Source: an uncultured Collinsella sp. (GTDB taxonomy: Bacteria; Actinomycetota; Coriobacteriia; Coriobacteriales; Coriobacteriaceae). From it: DNA of 64,000 bases. Position numbers and translations under genes: made by a program. The notes under the pieces are model-generated. The model had not been told where the DNA came from. It searched no databases and saw only the letters and a list, made by a program, of their open reading frames with translations. The DNA is taken from NCBI GenBank assembly GCA_900550195.1, contig URRB01000006.1, positions 1 to 64,000 on the forward strand, given 5' to 3'. This document shows positions 54,120 to 62,977 of the stretch, piece after piece. How positions within the stretch are numbered: the first letter of the stretch is position 1; every line of letters starts with the position of its first letter.

Positions 54120-55247
54120 ATGACGACTTCTTATAAAACGATGGTGGTAAAGATCGGCTCGTCCACGGTGGTGGGTGCCGATGGCAAGGTCAACCGCGCC
54201 TTTATCGGCGGACTTGCCGATCAGGCCGCAGCGCTGCGCAAGCTCGGCTGGCGTCTGGTCGTGGTGAGCTCGGGCGCTATCGCCTGTGGCTATCCCGTGT
54301 TGGGCTTCGACCGCAAGCCGGTCGGCGACCTTCCGAGCCTGCAGGCTTGCGCCTCGGCTGGTCAGTGCATCATCTCGTCGGCCTACGACGAGGAGTTCCA
54401 TGCGCGCGACCTGCTCACCTCGCTCGTGCTGCTCACGCGCCACGATACGGCCCGCCGCACGTCCTACCTGCACGCGCGCGACGCCCTGCTGCGCCTCGTG
54501 GAGCTTGGCGTGGTGCCGGTCGTCAACGAGAACGATACCGTTACCGTCGATGAGATCAAGTTCGGCGACAACGACACACTGGCGGCGCTTGTGAGCTGCC
54601 TGGTTTCTGCCGATCTGTGCGTGACGCTCTCGGACATCGATGGCCTCTATACTGCCAATCCGCATGAGGACCCCACGGCCGAGTTTGTTCCTGTCGTGCA
54701 TAAGATCGATGCCAAGATTATTGCCTCGGCGGGCGATTCTTCCACATCGGTGGGCACGGGCGGCATGATTACCAAGATTCGCGCGAGCCGCATCCTGATG
54801 ACGGCGGGCATTCAGAGCGTGATTTGCTCGGGCGAGGAGCCCGATGCGCTCGTGCGCCTAGCCCGCGGCGAGAGCGTGGGCACGCTGTTCGATCCGCCGG
54901 CGGAGCGTCTGGACATCGCACCCCGCAAGTTGTGGATCGCGCTGGGTGACAAGGCACATGGCTCGGTAACGGTTGACGACGGTGCCGCGAAGGCGCTGGT
55001 CAGCCGTGGTTCTTCCTTGCTTGCGGTGGGTATTCGCGAGGTTGATGGCCAGTTTGCCGAGGGCGATGTGCTCGATGTGTGCGATCCGAGAGGTATGGTC
55101 GTCGCCCGCGGTATCGCCGAGGCCGATTCGGACGTGCTGGAACTTGCCGCCGGCCGCCGCCAGGACCAGATCGCCAGCAACCGCCTGCTGGCAGACCTGG
55201 CCGAGAAGCCGGCGATACACAGGGATAACTTGATCGTATTTGCATAA
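54120..55247 (+). CDS. proB: Glutamate 5-kinase
   Basis: The 375-aa enzyme phosphorylates glutamate, the first step of proline synthesis. The amino-acid-kinase domain has KIGSSTVVGADGKV, VSSGAIACGYPVLGF, NENDTVTVDEIKFGDNDTL and GTGGMITKIRAS; a PUA domain occupies the C-terminus (from about 270). The start is at 54120, with only a weak site upstream. A terminator follows at 55249. proA is 1.6 kb away on the same strand, with an S33 hydrolase between on the other strand. Confidence 0.93.
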   Translation: MTTSYKTMVVKIGSSTVVGADGKVNRAFIGGLADQAAALRKLGWRLVVVSSGAIACGYPVLGFDRKPVGDLPSLQACASAGQCIISSAYDEEFHARDLLTSLVLLTRHDTARRTSYLHARDALLRLVELGVVPVVNENDTVTVDEIKFGDNDTLAALVSCLVSADLCVTLSDIDGLYTANPHEDPTAEFVPVVHKIDAKIIASAGDSSTSVGTGGMITKIRASRILMTAGIQSVICSGEEPDALVRLARGESVGTLFDPPAERLDIAPRKLWIALGDKAHGSVTVDDGAAKALVSRGSSLLAVGIREVDGQFAEGDVLDVCDPRGMVVARGIAEADSDVLELAAGRRQDQIASNRLLADLAEKPAIHRDNLIVFA

Positions 55248-55248
55248 A

Positions 55249-55290
55249 GAAAGACAGCGCTGCGGATCGTTTCCCGCAGCGCTGTCTTTC
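55249..55290. terminator. Strong terminator of proB, possibly bidirectional
   Basis: A perfect 17-bp stem, GAAAGACAGCGCTGCGG (55249-55265) with its complement (55274-55290), starts two bases after the proB stop; the plus-strand RNA ends in TTTCTC, the other in TTTCTTTA. Confidence 0.85.
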
Positions 55291-55293
55291 TCG

Positions 55294-55342
55294 TGCCGGC
55301 ACTTGGGGACGTTCCTTATGTGCCGGCACTTTGGGACACTCC
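55294..55342 (+). repeat. H4-family repeat, copy 4 (direct repeat)
   Basis: TGCCGGCACTT occurs at 55294 and 55321, each followed by a GGGAC core (GGGGACGTTCC and GGGACACTCC). Its layout matches the first part of the 42.5-kb copy, but the closing arm is missing. Confidence 0.7.
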
Positions 55343-55346
55343 TTTG

Positions 55347-56765
55347 CTAGAAGATCTGGCGCAGGTCTCCGCGGTTGAGGGCTTCGTCGAAGAGGTGCTT
55401 GAATACCACGCTGCCGTGCAGGCCGTCGTGCTCGAACTCGTTGGTCACCCAGGCATGCGAGTTGCCCACGCGGCTGAGCGTATCAAGCTGCAGGCCCGAA
55501 TCCACGTACATGTCGTCGAAATACACCGCGGCCTGCAGGGGCACCTCGTTGCACGCCAGTCGCTGCGGGTCGTAGATCTTGTCCCAGCTGGTGTCTTCCA
55601 TCAGCAGGTCCATGGCGGGCTTGAAGGGCTTGAGCTCGGGCATCTGCTCGAACATCCACGGGAACATGGCCTCGCCGGTAAACATGAGCGGGCGCGCGAG
55701 TGTGTCGAACTCGGCACGATGGGCCTTCTCCTCTGCTGCGGCCCAGCGAATGGGCATGGTGTCGCCGTCGGCGTAGATAAACTCCTGCAGTGTCCAGTAC
55801 AGCGGGTTCGTGCGTGTGTTGGTGCGCTCGAAGGCGCGCATCAAAAAGCTGTCGGATACCGAGGAGCCGCAGCTCAGCGTACCGTCGCCAGTAACAAAAG
55901 CGTGATCGATAGTCCAATGCATGCGCTCAAAGCTCGGCTTCATGCCAAAGTCGCTGCCCATGAGCTGTAGGCGCTCGACCGTCATCGGCGAGCCGTCGGG
56001 CAGCACGGGCTTCTGAGCCTCGAGCGCATCGGCCAGGGCTGCCACGCGCTCGACGTCAGCGGGATAGCGGTCATAATACTGCTGCGTCTTGGCGGCCATG
56101 CGCGGGAAGGTGTGCGCGTAGACCTCGCTTGCGCTCGCCGGTACGTGGGGGATGCCGCCGCAGGTAAAGCTCGCCGCCACGCCCTCGGGGAAGAGCGACA
56201 GGTAGCTCAGCGTCAAAAAACCGCCGTAGCTTTGGCCGAGCGTGACCCACGGCTTGCCGCCAAAGCCCACTAGGCGCAGGTACTCAAAATCGCGCACGAT
56301 GGAGCTGGCGAGGTAGCGCTTGAGGAAGTCCGCCTGCGAGCGTGCTGTATCGGCGCCGGCGGCCGTTGCGCGATCACCCAGTGCCTTGATCGTGCGTCCG
56401 TCCACGCAGCTACTGCGTCCGGTGCCGCGCTGGTCGGGAAGGACCACGCGGAAGTGCTTGACGGCCTCCTCGATCCAGCCGTCGCTTGTGGGCGACAGCG
56501 GACGTGGGCTCTCGCCGCCGGGGCCGCCCTGCAAAAACAGGAGCAGCGGCAGATCGTCGTTGATGCGGTCGGGCGCGCTAACCACGCGGTAGAAGAGCTT
56601 GATGCTCTCGGGCGCGCCGGCGATGGGTGCCGGCATGGCGCCGCGGCGCATGGTACTGCCGACGGCCAGGAGCATCGGCTCCAGGCCGCGCCAGTCAAGG
56701 GGGACGTCGATGCTGTGGTCCTCGACGTAAAGGCCGGGGACGTGGTACGAAGTGATGAGGGCCAT
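55347..56765 (-). CDS. Alpha/beta-hydrolase peptidase (S33 prolyl aminopeptidase-like)
   Basis: The 472-aa enzyme has the oxyanion motif LQGGPGGES, LPDQRGTGRSS and the nucleophile elbow GQSYGGF, the pattern of S33 proline iminopeptidases, though it is longer than the 310-aa classical form. It would release N-terminal proline or similar residues from peptides. It lies between proB and proA on the opposite strand. GGAAG precedes the ATG. Specificity is not shown. Confidence 0.85.
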   Translation of the reverse strand: MALITSYHVPGLYVEDHSIDVPLDWRGLEPMLLAVGSTMRRGAMPAPIAGAPESIKLFYRVVSAPDRINDDLPLLLFLQGGPGGESPRPLSPTSDGWIEEAVKHFRVVLPDQRGTGRSSCVDGRTIKALGDRATAAGADTARSQADFLKRYLASSIVRDFEYLRLVGFGGKPWVTLGQSYGGFLTLSYLSLFPEGVAASFTCGGIPHVPASASEVYAHTFPRMAAKTQQYYDRYPADVERVAALADALEAQKPVLPDGSPMTVERLQLMGSDFGMKPSFERMHWTIDHAFVTGDGTLSCGSSVSDSFLMRAFERTNTRTNPLYWTLQEFIYADGDTMPIRWAAAEEKAHRAEFDTLARPLMFTGEAMFPWMFEQMPELKPFKPAMDLLMEDTSWDKIYDPQRLACNEVPLQAAVYFDDMYVDSGLQLDTLSRVGNSHAWVTNEFEHDGLHGSVVFKHLFDEALNRGDLRQIF

Positions 56766-56877
56766 GTGAGTCTTCCGTTCGTTGCGGTGTTTCGGGTTGA
56801 CCAATTCTACCGCCGCGGGCGAGGCCATGCGCAAATCGGCTACCATGGTTGCAAACTTCTAGGAGAAAGGGCCGCCC

Positions 56878-58164
56878 ATGTCGGTCGATATAGCCACGTA
56901 TGTCCACGATCTTGCCGTTGCCGCCAAGGCAGCGTCGGCCTCGCTTGCCACGGCGAGCGATGAACAGCGCCAGGAGGCCGTGCGCGCCATGGCCGCAGCA
57001 CTGCGCAACGGTGTCGACTCCATCGTCGCCGCTAACGAGCTCGATATGTCCGCCGCGCGCGATGCGGGTACCTCGGCCGGACTGCTCGATCGTCTGCTGC
57101 TGACGCCCGAGCGCGTCGAGGGCATGGCCGCCGGCCTGGAAAAGCTTGCCGAGCTGCCCGATCCCGTGGGCCGCGTGCTCGACCACCGCGTGCTTGCAAG
57201 CGGCGTGGACCTGACCCGTGTGAGTGTGCCGCTGGGCCTGGTCGCTATGGTCTACGAGGCGCGCCCCAACGTGACGGCCGACGCCGCAGGCATCTGCATC
57301 CGTACCGGCAACGCCTGCATTCTGCGCGGCGGCTCGCTGGCCTATCACTCGTGTGCCATGATCGCCGAGCTGCTGGCCGATGCGCTCGAGGCCAAGGGCT
57401 TCCCGCGCGAGGCCGTCTCGATGATTGAGTCCACCGATCGCGAAGCCACCGGCGAGCTCATGAAGCTCCGCGGTATCGTCGACGTGCTCATTCCGCGCGG
57501 CGGTGCAGGCCTGATTCAGCGCTGCGTGCGCGAGTCGCTCGTTCCGGTGATCGAGACGGGCACGGGCAACTGCCACATCTACGTGCATGAATCCGCCGAC
57601 TTTGATAAGGCGCTCAACATTATCGTCAATGCCAAGACCCAGCGCGTAGGCGTGTGCAATGCCGCCGAGTCGCTGCTGGTCGACCGTGCTGTGGCCGATG
57701 CGTTTTTGCCTGCGGTCGTTGCCGTGCTGCACGACCACGGCGTGCTCATTCACGGCGACGAGGCCACGTGCGCCGCGTGCGCCGACGCCGGCTTTGTAGA
57801 GGGCGATGACTACGTCGCCGCGACTGAGGAGGACTGGGGTCGCGAGTACCTGGCGCTCGAGATGAGTGTGAAGGTCGTGGCTAGCGAGGACGAGGCCATC
57901 GAGCACATCAACCGCTACGGCACCATGCACTCCGAGGCCGTCGTTGCCGAGGACACGGATGCTTGCGAGCGCTTCCTTGATGCGGTCGATGCCTCGGCCG
58001 TGTACTCCAACGCCAGCACTCGCTTCACTGACGGCGGCGAGTTTGGCCTGGGCGCCGAGATCGGCATCTCGACCCAAAAACTCCACGCCCGTGGCCCCTT
58101 TGCCGCCGAGGCCCTCACCACCTACAAATACAAGCTCCGCGGCACCGGCCAGGTCCGCCCCTAA
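56878..58164 (+). CDS. proA: Gamma-glutamyl phosphate reductase
   Basis: The 428-aa aldehyde-dehydrogenase-fold enzyme reduces glutamyl phosphate to the semialdehyde. It has VPLGLVAMVYEARPNVT, the catalytic Cys stretch ETGTGNCHIYVH, VCNAAESLLV and the C-terminal GLGAEIGISTQKLHARGP. AAAGGGCCGCCC lies upstream, with AGGAG further on. The stop codon is directly followed by H3 copy 1, whose left arm starts in the next base. Confidence 0.95.
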   Translation: MSVDIATYVHDLAVAAKAASASLATASDEQRQEAVRAMAAALRNGVDSIVAANELDMSAARDAGTSAGLLDRLLLTPERVEGMAAGLEKLAELPDPVGRVLDHRVLASGVDLTRVSVPLGLVAMVYEARPNVTADAAGICIRTGNACILRGGSLAYHSCAMIAELLADALEAKGFPREAVSMIESTDREATGELMKLRGIVDVLIPRGGAGLIQRCVRESLVPVIETGTGNCHIYVHESADFDKALNIIVNAKTQRVGVCNAAESLLVDRAVADAFLPAVVAVLHDHGVLIHGDEATCAACADAGFVEGDDYVAATEEDWGREYLALEMSVKVVASEDEAIEHINRYGTMHSEAVVAEDTDACERFLDAVDASAVYSNASTRFTDGGEFGLGAEIGISTQKLHARGPFAAEALTTYKYKLRGTGQVRP

Positions 58165-58199
58165 ACCTACCAAAAAGGGACAGGTTTATTTTGGCAGGT
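58165..58199 (+). repeat. H3-family hairpin, copy 1
   Basis: ACCTACCAAA and TTTTGGCAGGT flank AAGGGACAGGTTTA, followed by TTTATC. It starts at the base after the proA stop. Read with flanks it is TAA-ACCTACC to GGCAGGTTTTATCTG. Confidence 0.85.
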
Positions 58200-58335
58200 T
58201 TTATCTGCGGTTTTGCCGGGCGACGCGTTCGCCCGGCTTTTTCCTCCGCATGCTTTTTCTGCCTTTCGGCTTGAGCCGCGGCGATATACGATAGTGACAC
58301 CGTGTCTTAGCACCGACTCACCTGGAGGTATTGCC

Positions 58336-58935
58336 ATGTCCCAGACGCTTTCCGCCGGAATCACCCGCGACCGTGCGTTCGAATTGCTCAACGAGCACAA
58401 CAAGGACCCGTTCCACATCACCCACGGCGAAACGGTCGAGGGCACCATGCGCTACTTTGCGCGCGAGTTCGACCCCGAGAACGAGGAGTTTTGGGGCATC
58501 GTCGGTTTGCTGCACGACCTGGATTGGGAGGAGCATGAGGACGATCCCGTGAACCACACCATCTATGCGGCCGAGATCCTTGAGGGCGAGGGTGCCTCTC
58601 CCGAACTCATTCGCGCTATTCAGACGCACACGTCCGATTTCAATACCTCGCTGCCCAAGCCCGAGCTGCAGATGGAGAAGATCCTGTTTGCTTGCGACGA
58701 GCTCACCGGCCTGATCGGTGCTGCCGTGATCATGCGTCCGAGCAAGAGCGTCATGGACTTTACGGCCAAGTCGCTCAAGAAGAAGTTCAAGGACAAGCGC
58801 TTTGCCGCCGGCTGCTCGCGCGACGTGATTTCGCAGGGCGCCGAGATGCTCGGCTGGGAGCTCCCCGAGCTCTTTGACCGCACCATCGCGGCCATGCAGT
58901 CCTTCGCGCCCGACCGCGACACCTTCCAGGCCTAA
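58336..58935 (+). CDS. HD-domain phosphohydrolase
   Basis: The 199-aa protein has the HD signature LLHDLDWE and further His/Asp residues (HITHGETVEGTM, EILEGEG, THTSDF) spaced as in small HD hydrolases. These act on nucleotides or phosphate esters; the substrate is unknown. GGAGG precedes the ATG. Its TAA stop is the first part of H3 copy 2. Confidence 0.8.
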   Translation: MSQTLSAGITRDRAFELLNEHNKDPFHITHGETVEGTMRYFAREFDPENEEFWGIVGLLHDLDWEEHEDDPVNHTIYAAEILEGEGASPELIRAIQTHTSDFNTSLPKPELQMEKILFACDELTGLIGAAVIMRPSKSVMDFTAKSLKKKFKDKRFAAGCSRDVISQGAEMLGWELPELFDRTIAAMQSFAPDRDTFQA

Positions 58936-58969
58936 CCTGCCAAATTGGGACAGGTTTATTTTGGTAGAT
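58935..58969 (+). repeat. H3-family hairpin, copy 2, left flank of the RAYT gene
   Basis: ACCTGCCAAA and TTTTGGTAGAT enclose TTGGGACAGGTTTA, followed by TTTATCTGG. It overlaps the stop of the HD gene by one base. Copy 3 lies on the other side of the transposase gene in opposite orientation. Confidence 0.88.
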
Positions 58970-58978
58970 TTTATCTGG

Positions 58979-59019
58979 GAAAACGCTTCCGTTGGACGTT
59001 ATTCAGCGGAAGCGTTTTC
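58979..59019. terminator. Terminator between the HD and RAYT genes
   Basis: GAAAACGCTTCCG (58979-58991) and CGGAAGCGTTTTC (59007-59019) pair perfectly and are followed by TGTTTG on the plus strand and TTTTC-rich sequence on the other. Confidence 0.8.
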
Positions 59020-59104
59020 TGTTTGACATGGAGACGCTGGCGAATGCGGTGCCTCGCGGCAGGCAGTTGCGCTTCGCCGTATCCGTAACTCGGTAAACGC
59101 GACG

Positions 59105-59863
59105 TTAGGACGCGTTCTTGATAATCCATGTTCCCAGTCCGGTCAGCAGCTGAACCTGCTTAACCGTTAGCCCTTGTTTTCGAAGCGCGAGAATCGCCTC
59201 ATTGCGAAGTGGCTTGGAGACGGATTTAAGTTCCGTCGGAGCACATCCTGCGACACTCTGCACGATTGCCGTGCCAAATTCGCATAGATCTTCCTCGCGA
59301 ACCTTGGCTGTTGCGCTGGGGCGATAGGGAAGCGACGGCGTGCTTTCCATGAGCTTAAGGTATGAGCGAGGTGTTGGGAATAAAACACCGACAACGCTGC
59401 CGGTGACATGCGGCCGTGACCTGGCGCTCATTAGATACTCGCGATGGCTGCTCCAGGGATATTCGTCATATGCCGCCAGTCCTGCTTTTTGTGGATTCAG
59501 ATGGATGTATCGAATTGCTTCGAGTAAATATACTTCCGACTTAATGGGCGAATCCCAAAACCGTTCCTGAAACACGTGGCCGATATGCCCTGTCCGCGCA
59601 TTGTACCTGCCCGCATACGATACGGCTACCGCGTGCATCGCGTCGCTCTTACGGTCGTCCGGATCGTCGATGAGTAGATGAATGTGGCTCCCCATAAGAC
59701 ACCAAGCGATAAGCTCGATATTGTGTTTGGGGAGGATCGCATCGAGGATCTGAAGCATGGCGATTCGGTCCTCGGCATCGTCAAACAGCAATTGCCCTCC
59801 GTTTCCACGCAACGTGACGTGGAAATAACCGGTTGGTGACTTTGAACGAGGTTTTCTCGGCAT
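59105..59863 (-). CDS. REP-associated tyrosine transposase (RAYT, Y1_Tnp HUH family)
   Basis: The 252-aa protein is a single-strand DNA transposase of the IS200/TnpA-REP type. It has the HUH motif SHIHLL (His60, His62), the tyrosine-helix region SYAGRYNARTGHIG (candidate Tyr83 or Tyr87) and the family signature RYIHLNPQKAGL then YPWSSHREYL. A C-terminal HTH-like part reads LRKQGLTVKQVQLLTGLG. The start follows AAAGGAGGGG; the longer open frame is spurious. All motifs are intact. H3 hairpins flank the gene in inverted orientation at 58935 and 60186. Confidence 0.9.
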   Translation of the reverse strand: MPRKPRSKSPTGYFHVTLRGNGGQLLFDDAEDRIAMLQILDAILPKHNIELIAWCLMGSHIHLLIDDPDDRKSDAMHAVAVSYAGRYNARTGHIGHVFQERFWDSPIKSEVYLLEAIRYIHLNPQKAGLAAYDEYPWSSHREYLMSARSRPHVTGSVVGVLFPTPRSYLKLMESTPSLPYRPSATAKVREEDLCEFGTAIVQSVAGCAPTELKSVSKPLRNEAILALRKQGLTVKQVQLLTGLGTWIIKNAS

Positions 59864-60219
59864 GGCCCCTCCTTTAGCTTGGATGGGCTGAAGATACCTC
59901 ATTCGGGGGCTTCGGTTGTCGAGATTCAGTTCACCGACTATAGCTGCTACCTGCCGAAATATAATTGCGTTTTCAAATTGATGCTTTTTAATGGTAATTG
60001 AGTAAGACGGGCGCGCTTGTTGTGGATGCGGGCGTTGGTTACGTCGATCTGGACGGCCCTTGCGTGATGTCATCGCAAATGGGCTTCACGCATTTTTACG
60101 GCGATAGAAAAATGGTCGGGCGCTCTTAAACAAAACGGAGCACCCGACCATTTACTGATTGTTTGTTGATGTTTGGCCAGATAAAACCTGCCAAAAAAAA
60201 CCTGTCCCTTTTTGGCAGG
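59864..60219. other. Intergenic stretch upstream of the RAYT gene
   Basis: No gene is seen. It holds the carD terminator (60110-60153) and H3 copy 3 (60186-60220); the rest is AT-rich and may contain the RAYT promoter. Confidence 0.55.
60110..60153 (-). terminator. Intrinsic terminator of carD
   Basis: AAATGGTCGGGCGCTC (60110-60125) and GAGCACCCGACCATTT (60138-60153) pair with one mismatch; the minus-strand RNA ends in TTTTTC. Confidence 0.8.
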
Positions 60220-60220
60220 T
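60186..60220 (-). repeat. H3-family hairpin, copy 3, right flank of the RAYT gene
   Basis: Read on the minus strand it is TAACCTGCCAAA, AAGGGACAGG, then TTTTTTTTGGCAGGTTTTATCT with TGG following, matching copy 2 at nearly every conserved base. Its boundary coincides with the TAA stop of carD. Confidence 0.88.
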
Positions 60221-60705
60221 TAATTGAGGGCGGCTTGGGCTAGGCGGGCTTCGGCGGCCTCCTCGGTGACGCCCAAGGCCACGGCGAACTCCTCGATGGA
60301 GCGGCGTTTGGCCTCCTTGAGTACGCGCATGTAGTAGGAGCTGGGTTTTTTATCAGCTTCCTCGGCCTGGCGAATGCGGTGCATCATGGTCTTTGCCACG
60401 CGGACCGTCTCGGGCGCGCCCAGCTTGAGCTGCTGCTTAAAGTGCGTCTCCTCAAGTGAACTGTTGCGCTCGGTAAAAGTGTCGCACTCCAGCTCGTCAT
60501 AGTGGCTCAGCAGGTGCTCGGCATCTTGCTGCGAGATGGCGGCGTGCAAACGGTCGGCCTGCGCCACGGGGTACATGAGGATCGTCTGCGCATGTCCCTG
60601 CTTGGTCTCAAGCAGTAGCATGGGCTGCGGTGTGTCGTCCCTAAAACCGACGACGGTGCAGACTCCCTGACCCGGATGAATGACGTGTTGACCGATTGAG
60701 AACAT
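60220..60705 (-). CDS. CarD-family RNA polymerase-binding regulator
   Basis: The 161-aa protein starts MFSIGQHVIHPGQGVCTV, the Tudor-like RNAP-interaction domain of CarD/CdnL, and has a helical, basic C-terminal DNA-binding domain (KKPSSYYMRVLKEAKRRS). CarD stabilises open promoter complexes, notably at rRNA promoters. GGAGGTAGC precedes the ATG. The stop is the first codon of an H3 hairpin, and a terminator follows. Confidence 0.9.
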   Translation of the reverse strand: MFSIGQHVIHPGQGVCTVVGFRDDTPQPMLLLETKQGHAQTILMYPVAQADRLHAAISQQDAEHLLSHYDELECDTFTERNSSLEETHFKQQLKLGAPETVRVAKTMMHRIRQAEEADKKPSSYYMRVLKEAKRRSIEEFAVALGVTEEAAEARLAQAALN

Positions 60706-61047
60706 GCTACCTCCAACTTATACGAATTTACGTATGTCTAGAATAACACGCTGACGTGCGCAAACCCTTACTTTATGCAGGAAAAGCACACAACTCCGAT
60801 AGGTAAGAGTATTCGATAACAGGCGCAGCTCATTCACATCTTTATGCATTTTCAACGCCTGCATAATCTGCAGGCAGACTGGCATCTTTGAGTGACTCCA
60901 TGCAAGCTGTAGTCAATTTTGTGCATATGCAATATCGATTGGCTTTACCCTGCGACAGTGCCCGTCGCTTGTGATAGAGTGCTACAAACTCTGGCTTTTG
61001 CCCTACGAGTGACCAAGAGCTCGGGGGCTTTAACACAAGGAGGATCT
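60706..61047. other. Divergent promoter region of carD and argS
   Basis: No gene is seen in these 342 bases. An inverted repeat ATACG-6-CGTAT (about 60722-60737) lies close to the carD start. I find no T-box or other known riboswitch for argS. Confidence 0.5.
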
Positions 61048-62901
61048 ATGCCCGAGAAGATTGAAGAGCTGGTACGCGCTGCGCTTGCTGCGGCCCAGGA
61101 GGCCGGCGACCTTTCTGCATTTGAACTTGACGATTGCGCTATCGAGCGACCGGCTGACACTTCTCATGGCGAGTGGACCTCTACCATGGCCCTGAAGTCC
61201 GCCAAGCTGGCCCATTGCGCCCCGCGCAAGATCGCCGAGGCCATCGTTGCCCATATGCCCGAGGACCCCGCGATCGAGAAGGTCGAGATCGCAGGCCCCG
61301 GCTTCATCAACTTCTACCTCTCCGTTGCCGTCAAGAATGCCATCTTTGGCGAGGCTCGCGAGAAGGGTATGGACTTCGCTAAGTCCAACGTCGGTGGCGG
61401 CCTGAAGACCCAGGTCGAGTTCGTCTCCGCCAACCCCGTCGGCCCCATGCACATCGGCCATGGCCGCTGGGCCGCTCTGGGCGATTCGCTCTGCCGCGTT
61501 ATGGACCATGCCGGTTACGACATCCAGCGTGAGTTCTACATCAACGACCACGGCTCTCAGATGAACACCTTCGGCAACTCCATCAGCACGCGCTATATGC
61601 AGCTTGCCGACATCATCGCCAAGCAGGGCGTGGATATCGACGAGGCTCACAAGCTGCTGATCGCAGACCGCGACGCCTTCGTTGCCGACGAGAACGACGA
61701 GCATCCCGAGACCCATCCGTACCAGGACAATTTTGCCGAGACCCTGGGCAAGGACTCCTATGGCGGCGACTACATTATCGACGAGGCCGCCGAGTTCTGG
61801 CGCACCGACGGCGATAAGTGGGTCGAGGCCGATCCGCAGAAGCGCATGGAGAGCTTCCGCGAGCGCGGCTATGTAAAGATGGTCGACAACATGCGCGACC
61901 TCTGCCACGCCGTCAATTGCGACTTCGATCGTTGGTTCTCCGAGCGCTCGCTGTATGTGAAGGACACCGAGGGCGAGACCGCCGGCACCTCCGCCGTCGA
62001 CCGCGCTTTTGAGAAGCTCGACAAGATGGGCTATCTCTACACCAAGGACGGCGCCCTGTGGTTCCGCTCCACCGACCTGGGCGATGACAAGGACCGCGTT
62101 CTGATCAAGTCCGACGGCGAGTACACCTACTTCGCCTCCGACGTTGCCTATCACTGGGATAAGTTCCAGCGCGTCGACCACGTCATCGACATCTGGGGCG
62201 CCGACCACCACGGCTACATCGAGCGCGTCCGCTGCGTCTGCGATGCCTTGGGTTACCCCGGCAAGTTTGAGGTTCTGCTGGGCCAGCTCGTCAACCTGCT
62301 GCGCAACGGCAAGCCCGTCCGTATGTCCAAGCGTAAGGGCACCATGGTGACCCTGCAGGAGCTCGTCGACGAGGTCGGCTCCGACGCTGCCCGCTACACC
62401 CTCATCTCCAAGAGCTCCAACCAGATGGTCGACTTCGATATCGAGGCCGTCAAGAAGCGCGACAACTCCAACCCGGTCTATTACGTGCAGTATGCTCACG
62501 CCCGCGTGTGCTCCATCCTGCGCCGTGCCGCTGACGTTACGCCCGAGCAGGCTGACGAGATGGGCATGAAGGCCGTCGCCGCCAAGGCCATCGGTGAGAA
62601 CGTCGATTACTCGCTGCTGACCGACCCGACCGAGCTCGCCCTTTCGCGCAAGCTCAACGAGCTCACCGACCTCATCGCCAGCTGCGCTCGCGACCGCGCC
62701 CCGTTCCGTCTGACGCACTTTGCTGAGGAACTCGCCGGCGACTTCCACAGCTTCTACGCTGCCTGTCAGGTGCTGCCGAGCGAGGGCCGTCCCGTCGACC
62801 CCGAGCTTTCGCGTGCCCGTCTGGCCGCTTGCGATGCCGTCCGTGTGACGCTCGCCCTGGTGCTCACCCTCGTTGGCGTTTCCGCGCCCGAGCAGATGTA
62901 A
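61048..62901 (+). CDS. argS: Arginyl-tRNA synthetase
   Basis: The 617-aa class I synthetase charges tRNA-Arg. The HIGH motif appears as NPVGPMHIGHGR and the KMSKS region as PVRMSKRKGTM. The N-terminal additional domain and the C-terminal anticodon-binding helical domain (from about 480) are complete. The ATG follows AAGGAGGATCT; the longer upstream frame is spurious. A terminator follows at 62947. argS upstream of rho is a common actinobacterial order. Confidence 0.95.
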   Translation: MPEKIEELVRAALAAAQEAGDLSAFELDDCAIERPADTSHGEWTSTMALKSAKLAHCAPRKIAEAIVAHMPEDPAIEKVEIAGPGFINFYLSVAVKNAIFGEAREKGMDFAKSNVGGGLKTQVEFVSANPVGPMHIGHGRWAALGDSLCRVMDHAGYDIQREFYINDHGSQMNTFGNSISTRYMQLADIIAKQGVDIDEAHKLLIADRDAFVADENDEHPETHPYQDNFAETLGKDSYGGDYIIDEAAEFWRTDGDKWVEADPQKRMESFRERGYVKMVDNMRDLCHAVNCDFDRWFSERSLYVKDTEGETAGTSAVDRAFEKLDKMGYLYTKDGALWFRSTDLGDDKDRVLIKSDGEYTYFASDVAYHWDKFQRVDHVIDIWGADHHGYIERVRCVCDALGYPGKFEVLLGQLVNLLRNGKPVRMSKRKGTMVTLQELVDEVGSDAARYTLISKSSNQMVDFDIEAVKKRDNSNPVYYVQYAHARVCSILRRAADVTPEQADEMGMKAVAAKAIGENVDYSLLTDPTELALSRKLNELTDLIASCARDRAPFRLTHFAEELAGDFHSFYAACQVLPSEGRPVDPELSRARLAACDAVRVTLALVLTLVGVSAPEQM

Positions 62902-62946
62902 GCTACGGGTCATTTGACCGTACAGACTTGGTTTAACTAAGCCTTG

Positions 62947-62977
62947 AAAGCCCGATCTCCCACGGAGGTCGGGCTTT
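62947..62977 (+). terminator. Intrinsic terminator of argS
   Basis: AAAGCCCGA (62947-62955) and TCGGGCTTT (62969-62977), with CTCC/GGAG extending the stem, are followed by more T residues. Confidence 0.85.

Noticed and set aside
60706..61047. T-box leader for argS (also checked at trpS)
   Set aside because: I could not find the conserved T-box bulge or an anti-terminator/terminator pair; only ordinary promoter-like AT-rich sequence is present.
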